From: Sperchopsis tessellata
Taxonomy: Eukaryota > Arthropoda > Insecta > Coleoptera > Hydrophilidae
Reading direction: 5' to 3'
DNA length: 46,098 nt
Assembly: GCA_033557685.1 (NCBI GenBank)
Contig: JAWQRN010000046.1
Span: 1 to 46,098 of the forward strand
Numbering within the stretch: the first letter of the stretch is position 1; each line of letters starts with the position of its first letter. Positions 1 through 14,600 of the stretch are shown here, piece by piece. The position numbers and the translations under genes were made by a program. The notes beneath the pieces were generated by a model that had not been told where the DNA came from, ran no database searches, and saw only the letters and a list, made by a program, of their open reading frames with translations.

Positions 1-2482
1 AAAAATGTGTAGCTAGCGATGGGCAATACTTTGAATAAAATATTTTTTACTATTTTCATACAATAAATGTGTATTTTTTGTAAAAAAATTCCGGTTTCAT
101 ATTTACAGAGTTGGTATGTGGGGATTTTAACATCAACTTACTTAATTTAATATACTATTCGAACCTACGGTCTTTCTCCAAACATTAATAAACCTATCAG
201 CTACTCAAAGCACACAGCAACATGTTTTGATAATATAATAAGTAACATGGACAATTTTAAACCTAGAGTAAGTGAAAACACATTTGTCAGATCACCGTAC
301 TTATCAAATCTTAACAGTAGAACACTCAAAAATTAAAGCCAAGGAAGGAACCAGCTGTCACTTTTCAAATGGCTAATAAGAAAAGATTTGAAGAATATCA
401 ATTGGAATGAAATTGAAGAAATCAAAATAGAGGAACAATTTGATGCATTATGGACATTTTGACGAAGCACTTTGAGAATTAATTCCTATGAGAAGGAACC
501 GCAGCAATTCCATAAAGAATAGTTGGATAACGCATGAAATTAAAATGTTGTTAGAGGTACTTAGGGAAATAGCTTAACTCAATAGAAACTTCCATAGCTC
601 ATATTACAGCAGTAGACGCAAAAACCCAAAAGCCATTTATAAGCATAAAATAGAAACCGCTAAGAGAACAGTTAATGACGAACATCTACTGAATAGTGTT
701 AATATTAACATAAAACATTATTTAGGAAGCAAAAGGAAAGGAAAAGAATTATAATTGACCGATAAAGAGGAGATCTGGAACGCATTCGGTCAATACTATT
801 CAGAACTTTCCACTATATATCCCAAACAATGAGATGAAAACCTCTAATCCATAAAATCAAATCCTGAGACTTTGTTTCTCTATCCCACAACTCTGAGAGA
901 AATCGAGGGCATTATAGACAGATGCTGCAAAAAGAAATCTTCGGGACTAGACCAATTTCCGGGCACAGTGATAAGATAAGCTAAAAAAGTTCCCAGCGAA
1001 CCTCTTTCAATACTTATTAATAACTCCTTCCAAAATGGATACTATCCCACAAAACTGAAGGAATTCACAGTGGTCCCATATACAAGAAAAAGGGAAGTAC
1101 AACAGAAATAAGTAATTATCGGCCAGTAGCCCTACAAAATCAGATCTCGAACATCTTTGAGCTATGCTTTCATGATAAAATGTATGCTTTCTTAGAACGA
1201 GGGCATATGTTCTGCTACAGCCAAAACGCCTACCGGAAGGCTCACTCAACCAAACGAACCTAACACCATAGCTCTCTTCTTCAATATGTTAAGAGCATTT
1301 GATATGGTAAACCACAATCTCCTACTCATGAAGCTGGATATAATGCGAATCAGAGGAATAAGTAAAGTATGGATAGAGTCACACCTGTGTTTTAGTGGGT
1401 GACTGCATCTCTGAGAGACAACCTGTTCATGTAGGAATACCCCAGGGAACAATCCTCGGCCCAGTGTTTTTCCTCGTTATGGTTAACAATCTGCCAGCAA
1501 TCTGCACAACCGTTGATCAGATTGTGACTTTTGCCGATGACACCAACATAATAGTTTCTAGCAACACTTCTGATGCTGCAAATAATTCATCCAGACTGGC
1601 CACAGGGCAGCTTTCCGGCTGGTGTACGAACAAAATTATTCTGCTAAAGAGCAAAAGATCCCAATTCATACAAATTTTGCCCCCCAATAAAACACTTGAA
1701 AAAAGCCTCCTGTTAAGAGTTGATGCCAGTTCCATTGAACAGGTGCTCTCTGTTAAACTTCTGGGAATTCATGTATACTCTAAATTAACATGAACATTGC
1801 TGCAACCGTCTGAGAGGTGTCTTCGGCTTGCTTTTTTTTGCGCTCAATACGTCCAACTGTTTCTCATACGGTCATGAGGTTGATATACCATGGCACAATT
1901 CAATCGGTGTTGTCTTATGGCATTATTGTCTGGGGATGGGCTGCAGACGTCCAAATACTCTTGACGCTCAAAAAGCGGGCAATAAGAATAATTGAGGGTG
2001 TACATCCATTTACCCATTATAGGGCACTATTTATCAAACACATACTTCTGACAATTCCATCACTGTACCTGTTTTATATTTTACAATATGTCAAGGAGAA
2101 CGAAGCAAATTACATTACAGGCCAAGACCTGCATCACTATGACACATAGAGATAAACTCAAATTAGAAACACTTGCCAAAGACTGTCGGTGGGATAGAAA
2201 AGACCTGACTATATGGCTGCTAAATGTTTAAATTAACTTCCATCATGCATTCAAGACATCCACAAAGTTAAAAGTTTCAAAAGAAAACTATACTAGAACC
2301 TGATATTGGGACCACTTTATGACGTGGAAGAATTTTTTAACTAGATTACGGCTATAGCATAGGGATTATTAACATGTTCCTATTGACTTGTCATATATAT
2401 GTATTGTATTTTTTTTATATCATTTATTTATACACGTCTTTTGGTTAATAAATATTATTATTACTATTATTATTATTACTTA
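1..2482 (+). mobile_element. Jockey-like non-LTR retrotransposon (LINE) remnant: endonuclease end plus reverse transcriptase
   Basis: At 117-146 the frame reads CGDFNINLLN, an APE-type endonuclease block. From about 880 to 2150 there is frame-shifted reverse transcriptase: GRCCKKKSSGLDQFP-like motif near 920-960, DMVNHNLLL near 1300, then 1395-1793 with GIPQGTILGPVFFL and the catalytic FADD (VTFADDTNIIV). A C-terminal LSYGIIVWGW..KKRAIRIIEG block lies at 1817-2149. Multiple stops and frameshifts make it dead. It ends in an ATT-repeat tail at about 2447-2480, next to the SMC5 exon 7 donor. It lies in an SMC5 intron, antisense to the gene. Confidence 0.85.
2447..2480 (+). repeat. ATT microsatellite tail of the LINE
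   Basis: AATAAATATT is followed by interrupted ATT units running to within four bases of the SMC5 exon 7 donor. Simple-repeat 3' tails are usual for several LINE clades. Confidence 0.7.
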
Positions 2483-2483
2483 C

Positions 2484-2666
2484 CTTTATTTTTCTAGAAG
2501 CTTCTTGTTGTATATTTTCTTTTGTAAAGATTTCACTGCTCATTTGATCTATTCTAGCTTTTAAAGCAGTTATTCGATTGTTTACTTGTTGAATTTGCTG
2601 TCTAGATACCTGTAGATTTCTCACATCATTGCGATATTTAGAAAGTCTGTCAGTCAAATTTGTCAT
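2484..2666 (-). CDS. SMC5: SMC5 exon 7 (return coiled coil; last exon in the window)
   Basis: The exon encodes 61 residues of coiled coil beginning MTNLTDRLSKYRNDVRNLQV. It is preceded by acceptor TTGCAG and followed by donor GTAAGT. A LINE tail of ATT repeats begins within a few bases of that donor. The next SMC5 exon is not found in 1-2483, which is LINE, so it lies to the left of the window. Confidence 0.85.
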
Positions 2667-5600
2667 CTGCAATTAAATATCTACGTTACAATTCTAAAGT
2701 GGTTGTTCTTGGGAGGTAGACTGATAAGAATGGTGGGTATCTTCACACAGCTGTTGTTCCTATAAGGATCCTATGATGTATGACTGTGAAAATACTTCCC
2801 ATTGCCACCCGTTTATCTCCCAAGAATTATCATTATTTCCTACAAACTATCATTACCTCCCAAGAACTTTTTAACTCTTATGATCTTTCACTCGAGAATC
2901 TTGCTGCTATGTGATGGGATTATTATATGGTATACTCAATTCGAAAAAATGATGTAATCATGGCCAGCCATTAAAGAGAAAGTACAAATACAATTAGCAT
3001 ATTTAAAATTTTATTATTTTTTCTTACTTATCAATATTTAAAATGTCACCACTATTCTTCATCCTTGTCATAACTGACAGTTTATTATTCCTTATAATAG
3101 TCATATCATGGCACTGCTTGAGTATATGAAACCTATTTATCAAATTATCGACTGAGAAGTGTCACATTTTTAGTAGAGAAAAAATAGGATGCTGACCTTC
3201 CACAAAATGAATTTATATAGAGACTGGTTTTGACTATTCAGGACATTATCAAGCTACAATACATTTACATATTAAATGGGTGCAACAAAAACATAATTAT
3301 ATAAAACTAATACCTTGCTGGGCAATGTGGATAATAACAGTAGGCAATAAATGAAACGTATCATTAGATGAATGATTTTGCAATTCGTTAAGGTTCTGGT
3401 TAGGTTTTGTGACCTTTAGGGAGCAAATATAAGATGAACGGATCAGCATCAAGTTTATGATTTTTTAAGATGTGCTGGGTACAACGAATGTGTTCTTTAC
3501 ATTTAATCTAAAATTAGTGATTAGTTTGACCAATCAATTAGCTCCACATCCACAGAGGAGCATATAGATCCCCCTGCTACTTTGGGGTTGACCGGATCCT
3601 TGGTTCTGACCAATATGTCTTTCATGGTCTTTTTTCGAAACATTTAAAAGTGAAAACGATCTCCATAGGATTTAATGACAGTAAGGTCAAGGAAATAAAG
3701 ACGATTGTTCCGATCCATCTCATGAGTAAATTTCAAGTTCGGATGAAGAAATAGATGGCAGAGAGACACCCTCTTATGGTATTAATTTTAGCTGCAACAA
3801 CACAGACTATGTAATCTACATATCAAGGCCAGAATCTAATGGACCTTTTTATAATTTAAATATTCTGGAACTGCAGTAAATAGATTGCTATCAATGAACA
3901 TAGAAGAAGTAGAAGTAAATTTATTGGAGAATTTAATAGAATTTTTTACAACGAAGGTGTAGGTAAACTTAAGGATTTTTATTTACTATCAAAATATTTA
4001 TTTTTACCACTAAATTTGTTACATTCTTACATTAAATCAGACTGTAAATAGATAAGTTTAAAACCAACGAAATGCACCAACACTTAAAAAATGATTTACC
4101 TGTAGGGTAAAGTTGTTGATTTGATCATCATCTCTTTCACAACTGGATTGTACATCATGAATCTGACCTTTAATTTTATCTAAGCGTGTTGCATCTAAAG
4201 ATATTGACATACCACCATCTGACTTAATTTCACTCTGTCTAGTACTTTTTTCACCAGTATATTTCGAGTACGATGTGGAAAACTTATATTTATCTAAAAT
4301 TTTAAACACACAGAATAAAATAACCACATCAGGTGTTCATACGTAAAAACAAAAAAGTAACAAACACAAAAGTTGGCTTAGAGATATTTGTTCCTCCCGA
4401 TTCTCAATTTCAAATAATATGTTGATTCAATTTTAAATATGATTTCAAAGAACTGCGTAATTCCTCACCTTAATGAAAACATTATGAATATTGTATAGCC
4501 TCACAGTACGACACGGCACAGTGGGTGAAAGTTGTATTGTAAAATATACATTTTATTCAATTAAAACATAAATGTACAAAAAACAATTTGATTAACAATA
4601 ATTTCGACTTGTGTGAATTTCATATTTTCGTACTAGTAGGTAGAAAGAGACTTATGCAGATTTCTTGCAACTTTAAAAGAAATGTATAAATAATGGATTG
4701 TAAGGACGTTTATAATCAAACTTGCAACAAATATTAATTTCGTTTCAGAATTGATATTCAAGATGCTTCAAACTTCTTCAATTGTCCAATGTTACGACTC
4801 AAGAAATTGCAAGCGTAAAAAATACAAATATTCTACAAGATATCACAAAAGTCCCATGGTTTCGAAGATGCTATTGAAAAAGAAAACGATTTTTGTATTA
4901 GAAGATAAAACAGGAACAATGGTGAATTTATTTCAATAAACGATACAAACCCAACCAGTGAGACTGGAATAGATATCAATATTAATAGTTATATCGGGAC
5001 AACACTGTGACATTGCTACTAGCAAAGTAAATTTAAAAGAAAAAGCTGAAAATAATAATACAACAAATGATGATCTCGATGTTTCTTCACGGAAAAGAAA
5101 TTTGGAAATACAATTCAATCAATAAAAGGAGGAAAGAAGATCGTAATTATTTGGGGCGCAAAGGCAAAGCTTTTAACATCAAAAGAAGTGACAGATCTCT
5201 TAGACCAAGATGCTAGCAAAAATATAGATATTAAAATTCAATGTTTTAAATTGGAAGAAAACAAAAGAGAAAGAATGTTTCAAAGTATCTAGAACTTATC
5301 ATGGTCGGAGAAAAACATTTGTTTCATCTCATGTTATACATGGGAAGTATGATAGTCTGGTAAAATTCTAATAGATGGCGTCACTATCGGAAATCTCATA
5401 TAACATTTGTCAAATCGGATCTATCACTAAGCCACATTATAATTATCAGGAAGATGTCACTTAGTTTATTTTAAACAGCCATTGAAAGCAGACCACCTCT
5501 CGCGTTTTTGCAAAAATGGAAAAATGTGAATTTCGCGTGTTAGTAAAACAATATTTTTTGCATGGAAAAACCATTACGCGAATCAAAACAAAGCTTGATA

Positions 5601-8600
5601 AATATTATGAGGAGTCTTCAACATTGATTTTCTGAGAACTCAAAAATAATATCAAAATCAGCATATAGTTAACCACATCACAGGACATATTTATAATTAA
5701 GCCGTTTCATTAGCTCAGTGGCTAAGTACTAGGCCACTACGTGGGATCCCAGATTTGAAACTCAGAGGCGGTTGGCTTTTTGTGATTAGGCAAAAGGTGT
5801 TCGTTTTCCAGGTGGGATGTAGAACTGTGGGTTCCGTGTATTGTAGGTAAAATTATTACCATGCGTACGTAAAAGAACCCAATTCCAGTTGGAACACTGG
5901 ATCTGCCAAAATTCCCAGGTGTGGGAACCTAATCCCTAGCGTCGGTGATTGGCCATAGAAGTGGAAATAGGCAGACTTAAATAAACAACTAATCAAAAAA
6001 ACTGGATTAATGATTTTCATTGTGTGCATACAAGCAGAAGTGATGCCGAATTAAGGTCACCACACCAGAAATGGTTAACAACATATATGATATGAGAAAA
6101 CTCTTCGCAAGATGGGTGCCGTGATTGCTCACAATCGACAATAAACTGACAACTTCAAATGCAGATTTGGGGATGTTTAGGCGTATTCCAAATCAATTTT
6201 TAGGGCGATTCATAACTGTGGATGAAATATAGATCCATCACTATACACCAGAGACCAAGGAACAGTCGAATCAGTGAATTTTTCCTGGTGAATTGGCTCC
6301 AAAGAAGGCAAAGGTGGTAAAATCGGCTGAAAAGGTTATGGTGACAGTTTTTTGGGGTGCACGTGGCATAATCCATATCGATTATCTTGAAAAGGGAATA
6401 GCGGTTACCGGCGAATATTAGTACAACTTATTAAGCCGTTTTAATGTTTCTTTGAAAGAAAAAAGACTGCATCTGGAGAGGAACAAAGTTCTCTTCCATA
6501 AGAACAATGAAAGAGTGCATACGTGTGTCGTCTCCATGGCAAAATTGCATGAACTACAGAAGGAATTGCTTCCTCATCCACCATATACTTCAGATTTAGC
6601 CAACTGCAGCTATTTCTGGATTTGAAGAAATCGCTGGGCGGAAAAGATTTGATTCTGAAATTAGAAAAATGTTGGACTAAGTAAATTGAGCTAAAAGGGG
6701 ACTATGTTGCAAAATATAATGATTTTTTGCAGTAAATTTTACCAGGCTTATCAAACCCCCCATGTACAACAAAATACACATAAGTTAAGGAATAGAGAAT
6801 CGGAAGAGAGCAGCCAAAGAACCTGCTCTTACAAATTTTGTTTGGATAAGAAACTTGAAAGACGATATACAAAGCAATGTTTTGCAATTCTGAGTGGTTA
6901 AATAAAGGCTAGGACAATTCAAAATGATCGAATACCAATGATAATTATTCCACCAAATAAAATATAAATCCTTGTATAAAGGCAGATAATGAAAAAAATA
7001 CTTTGAAAGTCTGTCATTAATTGAGTCCCACTACTGCCAAAAATCTTCTAACAGACTATTTCGAACTGGTCTAAAAACCAATTTTGAACCAAGTAACAAT
7101 GCACGTGTTTTTAACATGTTTGATGTTTTCAATCTTGCATTGTCAGCAGACTACATAGAAATATGTTAGAATGCTAAAAAATCACCTCCATATGTGGTCA
7201 CATACCTAAACGACAGTTTCTTTAAAGATTTTTCTCAAGTAAAATTAATAAAAACATATAACATATAAGAACTCTTAAATAAATCTGAAAAAGTTTAAAG
7301 AACTGCCAACCAGACATCCTGAAACAATTAAAGTTGATATCTTACCAAGATTGTACAAAAATTCATCAAATATCAAAAAGCAAACATATGAACATCTAGT
7401 AGCTTTAAAAGCAACAAATTGTACAAACATTATCACCACTATCATGACAACTTAAATCATGACTAAGCTTTTAATAGTTTAAAGGTTTCTATATATTAAC
7501 TAAGTATATAGTAGTATAATTAACTTGTGAAAATTTATGAGAATCTGGACCCTGGTAGTTTTGTTATCGGGTGTGTTTTTTGGCGCTCAACCATGAGGTG
7601 TTGCTTGGAAAGTTGAACAGATATGGCATACGAGGTATTTCAAGTATGTTAATATCTTCTTACCTTACAGGTAGATTGCAATGTGTTGCCATTAATCAAA
7701 TGTTCAATGGAGTGAAACAAACGATTTGCTCCAATTTAAAGCCAATAAATCACGGGTTGCCTCAAGGCTCAATTTTGGGGCTTCTCTTGTTTTTTAGTGT
7801 TTTTAAATGTTAATGACCTACCTTCAGTAAATCTTCACCTAAGGTGGATGGGAATGATTTTTTGAGGGCTCATCTGGAAAAGCATCTGACATGGAGAACT
7901 CATGTAGATAGTTTCCCCAAAAAGTTGAGCCCTGCTGCATATGCTCTGCATATCTTAAAGGACATTGTTTCGTTGGAGACCCGAAAGACTTTTTATTATG
8001 TGTATGTCTATTTTTGCCTGAGGTACGGTGTATGTTTTGGGGTCTGCCCCTGAAGCTTATTCTGTTTTCTGTTTACAGAAGACAAAAATCTTGTAGTTCT
8101 CATTTTAAGGTCTTGGGAATGATGACTCTCCCTAGCATACCTTGCGTTCACTTGCACAACAATAAGGCTCATTTTATAACAAACGCAGATGTTTCTGTGC
8201 AATGACTACTAGACAGGCCAACGAGTTGAGTTTACCAATTCACTCTACAACACTATATGAACGAGGTCTAAAATATAAAGAAATAAAAGCTTACAATAAA
8301 TTACCAGATAATATAAAAGGCACGAACTTGGTTACGAGTTTCAAGTCAGAATTGAGAGGTTATTTGGTCGACAATGCATTTTATTCAATTGCTGTTTTTT
8401 TTGTGTAAATGTTTCGTTTGTTATTATATGTCCTACGTTGCCTTTACACTTATATGTCTATATGTTTAATTATTCAACTGTGTGCAGTATGTATCTGTGA
8501 GTATACATATATGTACAATTTGAATATTTTTTTTATTATTATTTTAACTCTCTCGTAGTTCATATACAAGTTTTAATTTTAACAGTTTTGCAACTTTTTG

Positions 8601-11600
8601 GTTTTTGTTTGTTCAAGGTTTTACAATTTCTTGCTTTGTTTATATTGATTTTTTTTGTATATATCTCATTGGTAGATTTTTATATATGCATGCCTGTTTA
8701 ATATATTTTTGTATTTAGATTTTACCTTTTTTAGTATAAAGCGCCTCTGTATTCACTAATTGACACACTTGTGTGTATATTTGTGAGGATAAATATGTAC
8801 ATATTTTTGACTATGACGTCGATATTTTTTTTGGATCTATGGCAATAAAGAATTTATTTTATGTAATTATATATTACTAAACGAACATTTGTTTGAATCC
8901 AAATTGTTATGCCAAAGTTTGAATGATTATATCTATTTTATTTCTTATGAATGTTTATGTTTACAATATTTTAATTTAAATGAAAATACACTCACCCCTT
9001 TTTTCACACCGTTTCAAATCGTAGAAAGTACCTCAAAATTGTACCAAAATAGGTGAATCTAATTCATAATTTACTCTCGATTCCAAAAATGGAAAAATCA
9101 TAGGGTTTTCTATTTAAAAATAGAAAGATGTCACTTCCGTTAATACAGAATGTGCTATACAGTTCTTCAAGATAAAAAATTAATAGCAAGTAAAGTGGTT
9201 AGCTTGTTTTCATTAACACCTGGTATACAAACTATGTTATTTAAATAAAGTGTTATTTTGAATGTAAACTTGTTTGTAATGTTTAAGTTGGGGTTAAAAT
9301 ATTGTATTTGTGTAATAATTTTCTGATATTAAGAAAATGCATTACATTATAACAGCGTGTTAAAGGTTTGAAAGTTGCATATGCCCTAGGTACTTTTATA
9401 ATTTTTATAGGAATTTTCAATTAATAAAGAATATAATTATAACAACAACATACCACTGAAAAATGAAGTTATTTGTCTTGGTACAGCTTCGTAGTTACTA
9501 TTTGTTATATGGTTTCCTACAGGTATATTATGGATCCCATAATTTTTGCATAGGTACTTCATTATGGGATCGGGTCCTGTAAATAATGAATACAAGTACG
9601 CATACAGGCCATACTGTTTTAGTTGTTCCACAGGTATTGTAGGTTGATACGATTGAAATCTATCATTACCACCTGAATGGACCACGTTTACTTGGTACCC
9701 TTTCTCTTCTCTTAAAATTCTTACCATTGTATTCATATCTTCTTTTAATGTACAGGTAAAAGCTACACGATCTCTGGTTGGAATAGTATTTTCTATATAG
9801 AGAGCATGATTTGGATTGATAACATTTAGCTGAAATAAAAAATGCACTGTTATAACAATTATTAAAAATTTAATTTGCGGTCTTGTTGATATTCATAATT
9901 AACCCGAGATTAGTCACGCATTTAAATTTTGCGGGAACGGTCATATACCGCTCTGAAAATTTGATACCTGCTATTTTGGTTAAAAAATACTTATTAATAA
10001 ACCACTACACTGTGCAAGATCTGGTGCTCAACTAACTTGCATTCGAATGCCTAGACAGTATTTTATGTATAACAAGATGCATGGCGCTGGCACATGTTTT
10101 TGCAGAAACAAGTACAAATGCAATATTTGTTGGTCTTTTAAACCAATTAGCGACTGATCCTAGGTTAAAGAAAAAACAGGATGATGTCCTTCCACAAATA
10201 GTATGATTATAATGATCGGTTTCTATCATTCAGATAATTATCAAGATACTACAAAATTAAAAAAATTAGAATGATGTAACAAAAAATTCTTATACAAAAT
10301 TAATTACGCTGATATTTGCTTTGAACAATGTTAAGAGAGCATCTGAGAACAAGTTACTGTTGGTTGGCATCAACATTGGGGTAAGGGATAGGATCAATAG
10401 GATGTGAATGAAACAAAAGATTAGATGAGAAGCTTTGCGATGCATTAAGGTTGTGGATAGGATTGGCTTGGAAGCTAAGATATATTGAGTATATGGCCTT
10501 TAGGGAGCAGAAGTAAAATAAAGGGATTTATTGGATCAGGTGTTCAACTACAGGAAACAACAAGGCTGGTAAAATTTGATCTCTTGCTGAGTTCACCGAA
10601 TATATTCTTTATATCTGGCCTAAAATGACCGACCAGTTTGACCAATATAATTAACTTCTCCTTCACCATGGAGCTTATAGATCCCACTGAAAGCTTTAGG
10701 AGAGACCGGATCCTTGTTTCTGATTAAAATGTGCTGGTGGGAGCGTCAGAGGAAGATCAGACAGAGATTATAGGATTTTTAAGACATTACAGGAAAGATA
10801 AAAAGGAATAATGACATATGCCATAACACAGTACCTCATAATATAATAATGTAAAAAAACTCAAAACCTGAGCATATATTTCAACATTAGTGTGATTTTT
10901 GATGCAGGGACAATCTTTTGACTATTTTAGACAAATCAGGTTTGTTATTTGCTATATGCTACTTTCAATTCGTCATCAACGTGAGTATCAGTAAGGCGAT
11001 TTCTGTATACGTTCTTTGAATATTTTATTTTGGAATAAGATGATTCATAAAGACACGTTAATTCGAGCGTAAACAGCAGGTTGGCACATATTTTACTGTC
11101 TTGCATTTTTCAGGCACTAATTTCTAAAATGCAGCGTATTCCTTTCCCTCCCTCTTTTCTTTAAAATACTTCCAGTTTCGTATCATTTTTGTATTCGATA
11201 AATTTAACAAATAGCTTTGCATAATCGTATCACAATGTAGCCAATTGTGTAATAATTGCTTTTTCTACAAGCCACAGACAATTCTTAATATTTTGTAAAT
11301 CCTGAAATCTGCTCTTAAATTCCTTGGATAAGGCATCTAAATAATTTTAAATGACATGACGTACCTATGAATGTGAAGTAAATTCACTCAAAGTTTTTGT
11401 TTAATATACTCGCTCCTTTTATTATATACTCTAAGGTGCCGCCCGCGCTCGCTGTTTACCAACCGATTGTTCCTGTGCACCTTATTATTTTAAAAACTTA
11501 AATTGCCAGATGTTTAAAAAATCCGTGCAGGTGTGAAATCAAAAATTCGAAGTCGAATTTTTTCATGAATACATAAGTTCCCCAGTAAAAAGTACCTACC

Positions 11601-14600
11601 AGATAATGAGTGTCAGTAGTTTGAGCAGCACATAAAAGCTTGGTGGGCCTCAGGTTGAGCATGGGTGTCTTAGAAGATTCGATAATATTGTATTAAAGCG
11701 ATTAGAATATCTTTTTCAGCTTCTTTGAAAAGGATTTATAGATAATTTTGAGAGGATGTTCTTTGGACTGGGTAATCTATATGGTAGTCTGAAGTTCCAA
11801 TATGAAAGCATCATAGGAGAGAAGAATGAATTAAAAAGAATTAAATGCTAATTTTAAATGTATCAAAATATACTAGGTGTTCTACTTAAAAATTATAAAG
11901 CAAAACTAAATGTGATAAAAACTTGTAATACTTATATGTCCACAATTGTATTTTAGTAGAAACACTTATTCTGAAAATTTCATAAATTAGTTAATATATG
12001 AACAATGCCAATATCTCCAGCAATGGATATGATTCCACAAATTTTAGAAGAGACTATTGTTAACATCAATAGTGCACGGTCTTGGTTCTTAGAAGCAATT
12101 AGATTCCCGAACTTGTAAATAAATGGTAGCAGTCTGAGACTTTCTCAAATGATCTTATTTCCAAAACATCTAAACAGTACAAAAGGAGGACGAACATCTG
12201 TATGTAAGTCAGTAGCAGGTGAGTGATTCAGAAAGATTAGGAGTTTTAGTAGGCTGAGAGCTAAAGGAGAGTATTTATGTAACTGTGTTGTAATTGTGGT
12301 ACAGGTAGTTATTATTAATTCTGTATGTAGACTTCCACGGCAAAAGTATTTATTTTTAGCACAATATTAATAGTGAGTACCTGTTTTGTAGAAATGTTGC
12401 CATTTTAAATACAACTTTTTCTGGTTTCTCCTAACAAACTGTGCCTTTTTTGTGATGAAACCTATGTTTAAGATAAACTCATAAAAACAATTTAAGCATT
12501 ACCTCTAACATCATAGGCTCAAAAACTTCTCCTTTGAATATATGCATATTTTCCCTTAACCAAATTGTAGCATTGTAGGCATGATTGTCAAAACGTCTCA
12601 GCCACTCCAGCCTTTGCTGCTTCACATTTTCAATTCTTTGTACTTCATTTTCCAAGCTACGAATTTCATACACTTTTTCTCGTTTTGCATTTTCAATAGT
12701 AATTTTCTTATCTTCGTAAGATCTTATGGCTCCATTTATTAATTTTATCTCTTCATCATACTTGACCAGTTTCTCTTGAACTTCTGTATTCCTACCAAAT
12801 TTGCTGATGATTTCCTGCTTGTTTTGAGCGAGATTCTCTAGTTTCATTGATGATGTAGCTATTTCATTTTCTTTCTGCTGCAGTTCTTGAAGTTTTAATT
12901 TTTTATCACCTATAAAAATTACTGGTTGAGTTATTTTTTTGTATAAAAAATTTTATGGCTGTAGCCTACAGGCCATGGCCAACAACAATATGTTAAGTAA
13001 ATATTTTTAAATACTCAGTTGTAAAAAGGTTTATTAAACTTGTTAACAAAACAGTACAAAATGTATATTTTATTACGCTCGATATTTTTGTACATCGTTT
13101 ATTTTGTAACGGAAACTGAAAAAAATCCTCAGCTTGTAAAATATGGAATTGAATAATTAAAGCAGATTCTACCAAAATTTTAAATTTCAATGAGAATTAT
13201 CTCCACTTCAACTGACTGCTCGCCTTTTTTCATCACCAATACTACATATAGAAGTACAAGGTTCAAGAACAATAGTATTGCGCAATTCTGAGATATCCTG
13301 AAGTTTAGAAGCTCATTTTTCAAAAATGTTTCAGTTAGCCAAATGTAGTTCGGCAGTCTAACAAATAGGAATGTGATCACACAATATGATAGTTTCACTC
13401 GCTTCTGAAGCCAAATGCTATATTCATGTCAATCGGATAAGTTTGTTACATATACATTCTTTCCACGTCACTCATAAGTTGTAGTAGTACTGAATAAAGA
13501 ATTGTTAGAGCAGACACGTGCAACAGAGAAGAGATATCAATGGTGTTTGAATATACTAAAAATATATATAAGCTTTCTACCTACTTCTATAAAAACAGTG
13601 AACCCTTGATATTCTAGACTTCTCTGGGGGGAAGGGGTGTCTGTTAAATGCGATTGCCCGTAAAATCCGAAAATGGTATCTGTATGAAATTAAAAGTACA
13701 TTAAATTACAAAGCACATATATTAGGGCAATAAGGTGCCTGCTTACCGTAATTAATGCGGACTGAGAAATCACCATGGTGAACAAATTTTAGTCAGTGAT
13801 CAATCTGAGCTTATTTTTTACGTATGTACATTTATATTATGTATTGGTGTGAAACATTTATTTAAAATTAATAAGAAAAACTCTCTCTGTTAATTTTAGT
13901 TTTCAATTTTAATTTTAGCCATCTCATAGCTCAGTGGCTAAGTACTAGGCTACTAAACGTGGGGTCTCGGGTTCGTGTATTGTGCTATGATTTCTTATTA
14001 TACTTCTAACCAATTGAATATATAGTCAAAATTTTACAAATTTCACTTCTTAAATGTTTAATATGCTTAGAAAATACTTATTTATGCAACTAAATTTAGC
14101 TGAATCAAAATTACTAATAAGGGGAGTGCACGATGTGCCCCTCACAGATTCAAACGAGGATTTTTTTATGTGTAGTACCTAATTAGAAACAAATTCTGTT
14201 AAAGTGAGAGATCTCAAGCATTCGTCTGAAAAAAAATGTTGAAGTTTTACCAGCATTTCTTAAGACGTTGCGATGAAGCATTATCGAAGTGCCCCAGTGG
14301 CTCGGTTGGTAGCGTTCTTCTTTTGTAACCGCGAGATCGTTGGATCGAGTCTCGCCGTGTGTAAATATTTTTTTTTCTTTTATTTTTGTATAATTTATTT
14401 TTTTTTGTTCTTGGGAACATTTTATAACATTAATAAATAAATATTACACATTTTTTAATGATTGACATTTAATTTTTAGCAATTTGTTCCATATGTTAAA
14501 AGAGATATTGGAATGCTTTCTGTCAAAAATATAATATAAGGAAATGTTTAATATTATACGAGAAATATATTATTACTAATAAAAAAAATCAGTAAATTTA

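Noticed and set aside
2705..2871. A small inverted repeat as a new MITE.
   Set aside because: Only 14 bp match and no target duplication is visible, so it is mentioned as a note but not claimed as an element.
9830..9847. ATG at 9847 (minus) as a gene start.
   Set aside because: It lies in the intron upstream of acceptor TTTCAG. The hinge exon starts at 9829 and joins the preceding exon in phase.
14290..14362. A genuine tRNA gene.
   Set aside because: Boxes A and B are good, but the acceptor and anticodon stems do not pair properly and the segment lies inside a transposon repeat present twice. It is listed as tRNA-like only.
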